From Anaerolineales bacterium (GTDB lineage Bacteria; Chloroflexota; Anaerolineae; Promineifilales; Promineifilaceae), in assembly GCA_020432595.1 (NCBI GenBank), contig JAGQGA010000147.1, positions 4,673 through 9,833 of the forward strand: a stretch of DNA of 5,161 nucleotides, given 5' to 3'. A model generated the notes under the pieces. It did no database searches. It saw only the letters and a program-made list of their open reading frames with translations, and was not told where the DNA came from. Position numbers and translations under genes: made by a program. Positions 4,583 to 5,161 of this stretch are shown one piece after another; position 1 is the stretch's first letter; every line of letters starts with the position of its first letter.

Positions 4583-5161
4583 ATGCTGACAAAAGCGTTT
4601 GGTGTTTGCCCCCACGATTGTCCCGATGCGTGTGGTGTGATTACGGAAGTAGAAAACGGCCGTGCCGTCAATTTTTATGCCAACCCTGACCATCCCGTGA
4701 CGCAGGGGTGGCTTTGCGCCAAGGTGCGCCCCTATCTGGATCGCGTTTACCACCCCGACCGGCTGCAATACCCGCTGCGGCGGGTGGGGGCAAAGGGAAG
4801 TGGCGATTGGGAGCGGATTAGCTGGGAGGAGGCGTTGGCCGAAATTGGCGACCGTTGGCGCGACATCATTGCCGAATATGGGGCGGAAGCGATTTTGCCC
4901 TATAGCTACAGCGGCACGCTGGGGATGGTGCAGAGGGATGTGTGCAACGGCCGTTTTTGGAACCGACTTGGAGCCAGCCAGCTTGAACGATCCATTTGTG
5001 GGGCGGCGGCAGAAACGGCCGTTAATGCCACCCTCGGCGTGCGTCGTTCCCCTTCCTATGACCATGTGGAACACAGCCAACTCGTCATTGTGTGGGGGCA
5101 TAACCCCGTCAGCACCGCCCCCCACTTCATGCCCCATTTGCGCCAGGCGCAGCGGCAAGGG
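4583..5161 (+). CDS. molybdopterin-dependent oxidoreductase, DMSO reductase family, 5' part only
   Basis: The first 193 residues of a large molybdenum/tungsten enzyme are open to the window end; full-length relatives usually exceed 600 residues. The N-terminus has the [4Fe-4S] site C9-PHD-C13-PDA-C17 with the fourth ligand C45 in GWLCAK. ISWEEALAEIGDRW (79-92) begins the cofactor-binding region. SIC139GAAAE lies where formate dehydrogenase and related enzymes place the Mo-ligating Cys or SeCys, so C139 is a possible metal ligand (inferred by position). IVWGHNPVSTAP (169-180) fits the bis-MGD pocket. No Tat signal precedes the cluster, so it should be cytoplasmic. The CPHDCPDAC type is found in uncharacterised COG0243 oxidoreductases, and the substrate cannot be named. 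It is GC-rich like the left flank. It follows the HNH gene by 34 bases with no terminator, so it could receive read-through from the cassette. Confidence 0.9.
   Translation, partial: MLTKAFGVCPHDCPDACGVITEVENGRAVNFYANPDHPVTQGWLCAKVRPYLDRVYHPDRLQYPLRRVGAKGSGDWERISWEEALAEIGDRWRDIIAEYGAEAILPYSYSGTLGMVQRDVCNGRFWNRLGASQLERSICGAAAETAVNATLGVRRSPSYDHVEHSQLVIVWGHNPVSTAPHFMPHLRQAQRQG
4655..4664. repeat. degenerate copy of the palindrome, AACGGCCGTG
   Basis: The inner eight bases ACGGCCGT (4656-4663) are intact; one outer base differs. Read as Asn-Gly-Arg (residues 25-27) of the oxidoreductase. Confidence 0.5.
4946..4955. repeat. AACGGCCGTT palindrome, copy 3
   Basis: An exact copy in the oxidoreductase gene, read as Asn-Gly-Arg (residues 122-124). 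Confidence 0.55.
5014..5023. repeat. AACGGCCGTT palindrome, copy 4
   Basis: An exact copy only 68 bases from copy 3, read as Thr-Ala-Val (residues 145-147). Two frames are thus used within one gene, which points to selection or mutation at the DNA level rather than a protein motif. Confidence 0.55.

Noticed and set aside
4556..5158. A 200-residue open frame on the - strand
   Set aside because: It is the antisense shadow of the molybdopterin oxidoreductase, whose + frame carries clear Fe-S and cofactor motifs; the - product resembles nothing.
1..5161. CRISPR array, tRNA, rRNA or insertion sequence
   Set aside because: No regularly spaced direct repeats, tRNA-like cloverleaf, rRNA sequence, transposase frame or terminal inverted repeats were seen.

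Overview
The window reads as a bacterial chromosome segment with all recognisable genes on the + strand. The core genes are the 3' end of nuoM (respiratory complex I), a calcineurin-like metallophosphoesterase, and the 5' end of a DMSO-reductase-family molybdopterin oxidoreductase. They are GC-rich. A short palindrome, AACGGCCGTT, recurs in the flanking genes and in the HNH gene. Together with the small-protein/HNH gene pair and a 'GTAGGGGCG...' palindromic repeat, this recalls filamentous or environmental Chloroflexota (Anaerolineae/Ardenticatenia type). That assignment is an impression, not a demonstration.

Layout. Bases 1-533 are the nuoM 3' end. Bases 534-627 hold a probable promoter and a strong intrinsic terminator. 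Bases 628-1440 encode a metallophosphoesterase. Bases 1441-1824 are a non-coding stretch with a palindromic repeat and, near its right end, a good sigma70-like promoter. Bases 1825-3774 encode a 649-residue protein with an N-terminal GHKL (Hsp90/MutL/MORC-type) ATPase and a C-terminal PD-(D/E)xK nuclease resembling the Shedu/DUF4263 fold. Bases 3795-4121 encode a 108-residue small protein with an antitoxin-like N-terminus. Bases 4126-4548 encode an HNH-type endonuclease. Bases 4583-5161 are the start of the molybdopterin oxidoreductase, which runs off the window.

The three genes from 1825 to 4548 are spaced 20 and 4 bases apart behind one promoter and look like one transcription unit. The first is markedly AT-rich compared with its surroundings, as expected of a transferred accessory gene. 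I interpret the unit as a candidate defence cassette: an ATP-driven nuclease plus a second nuclease, with a small protein between them that may regulate or pair with the HNH protein. The ATPase-nuclease fusion is the most interesting item in the window. The defence role is inferred from domain architecture and context, not shown. The small-protein/HNH pair may instead be an independent module that happens to lie downstream.
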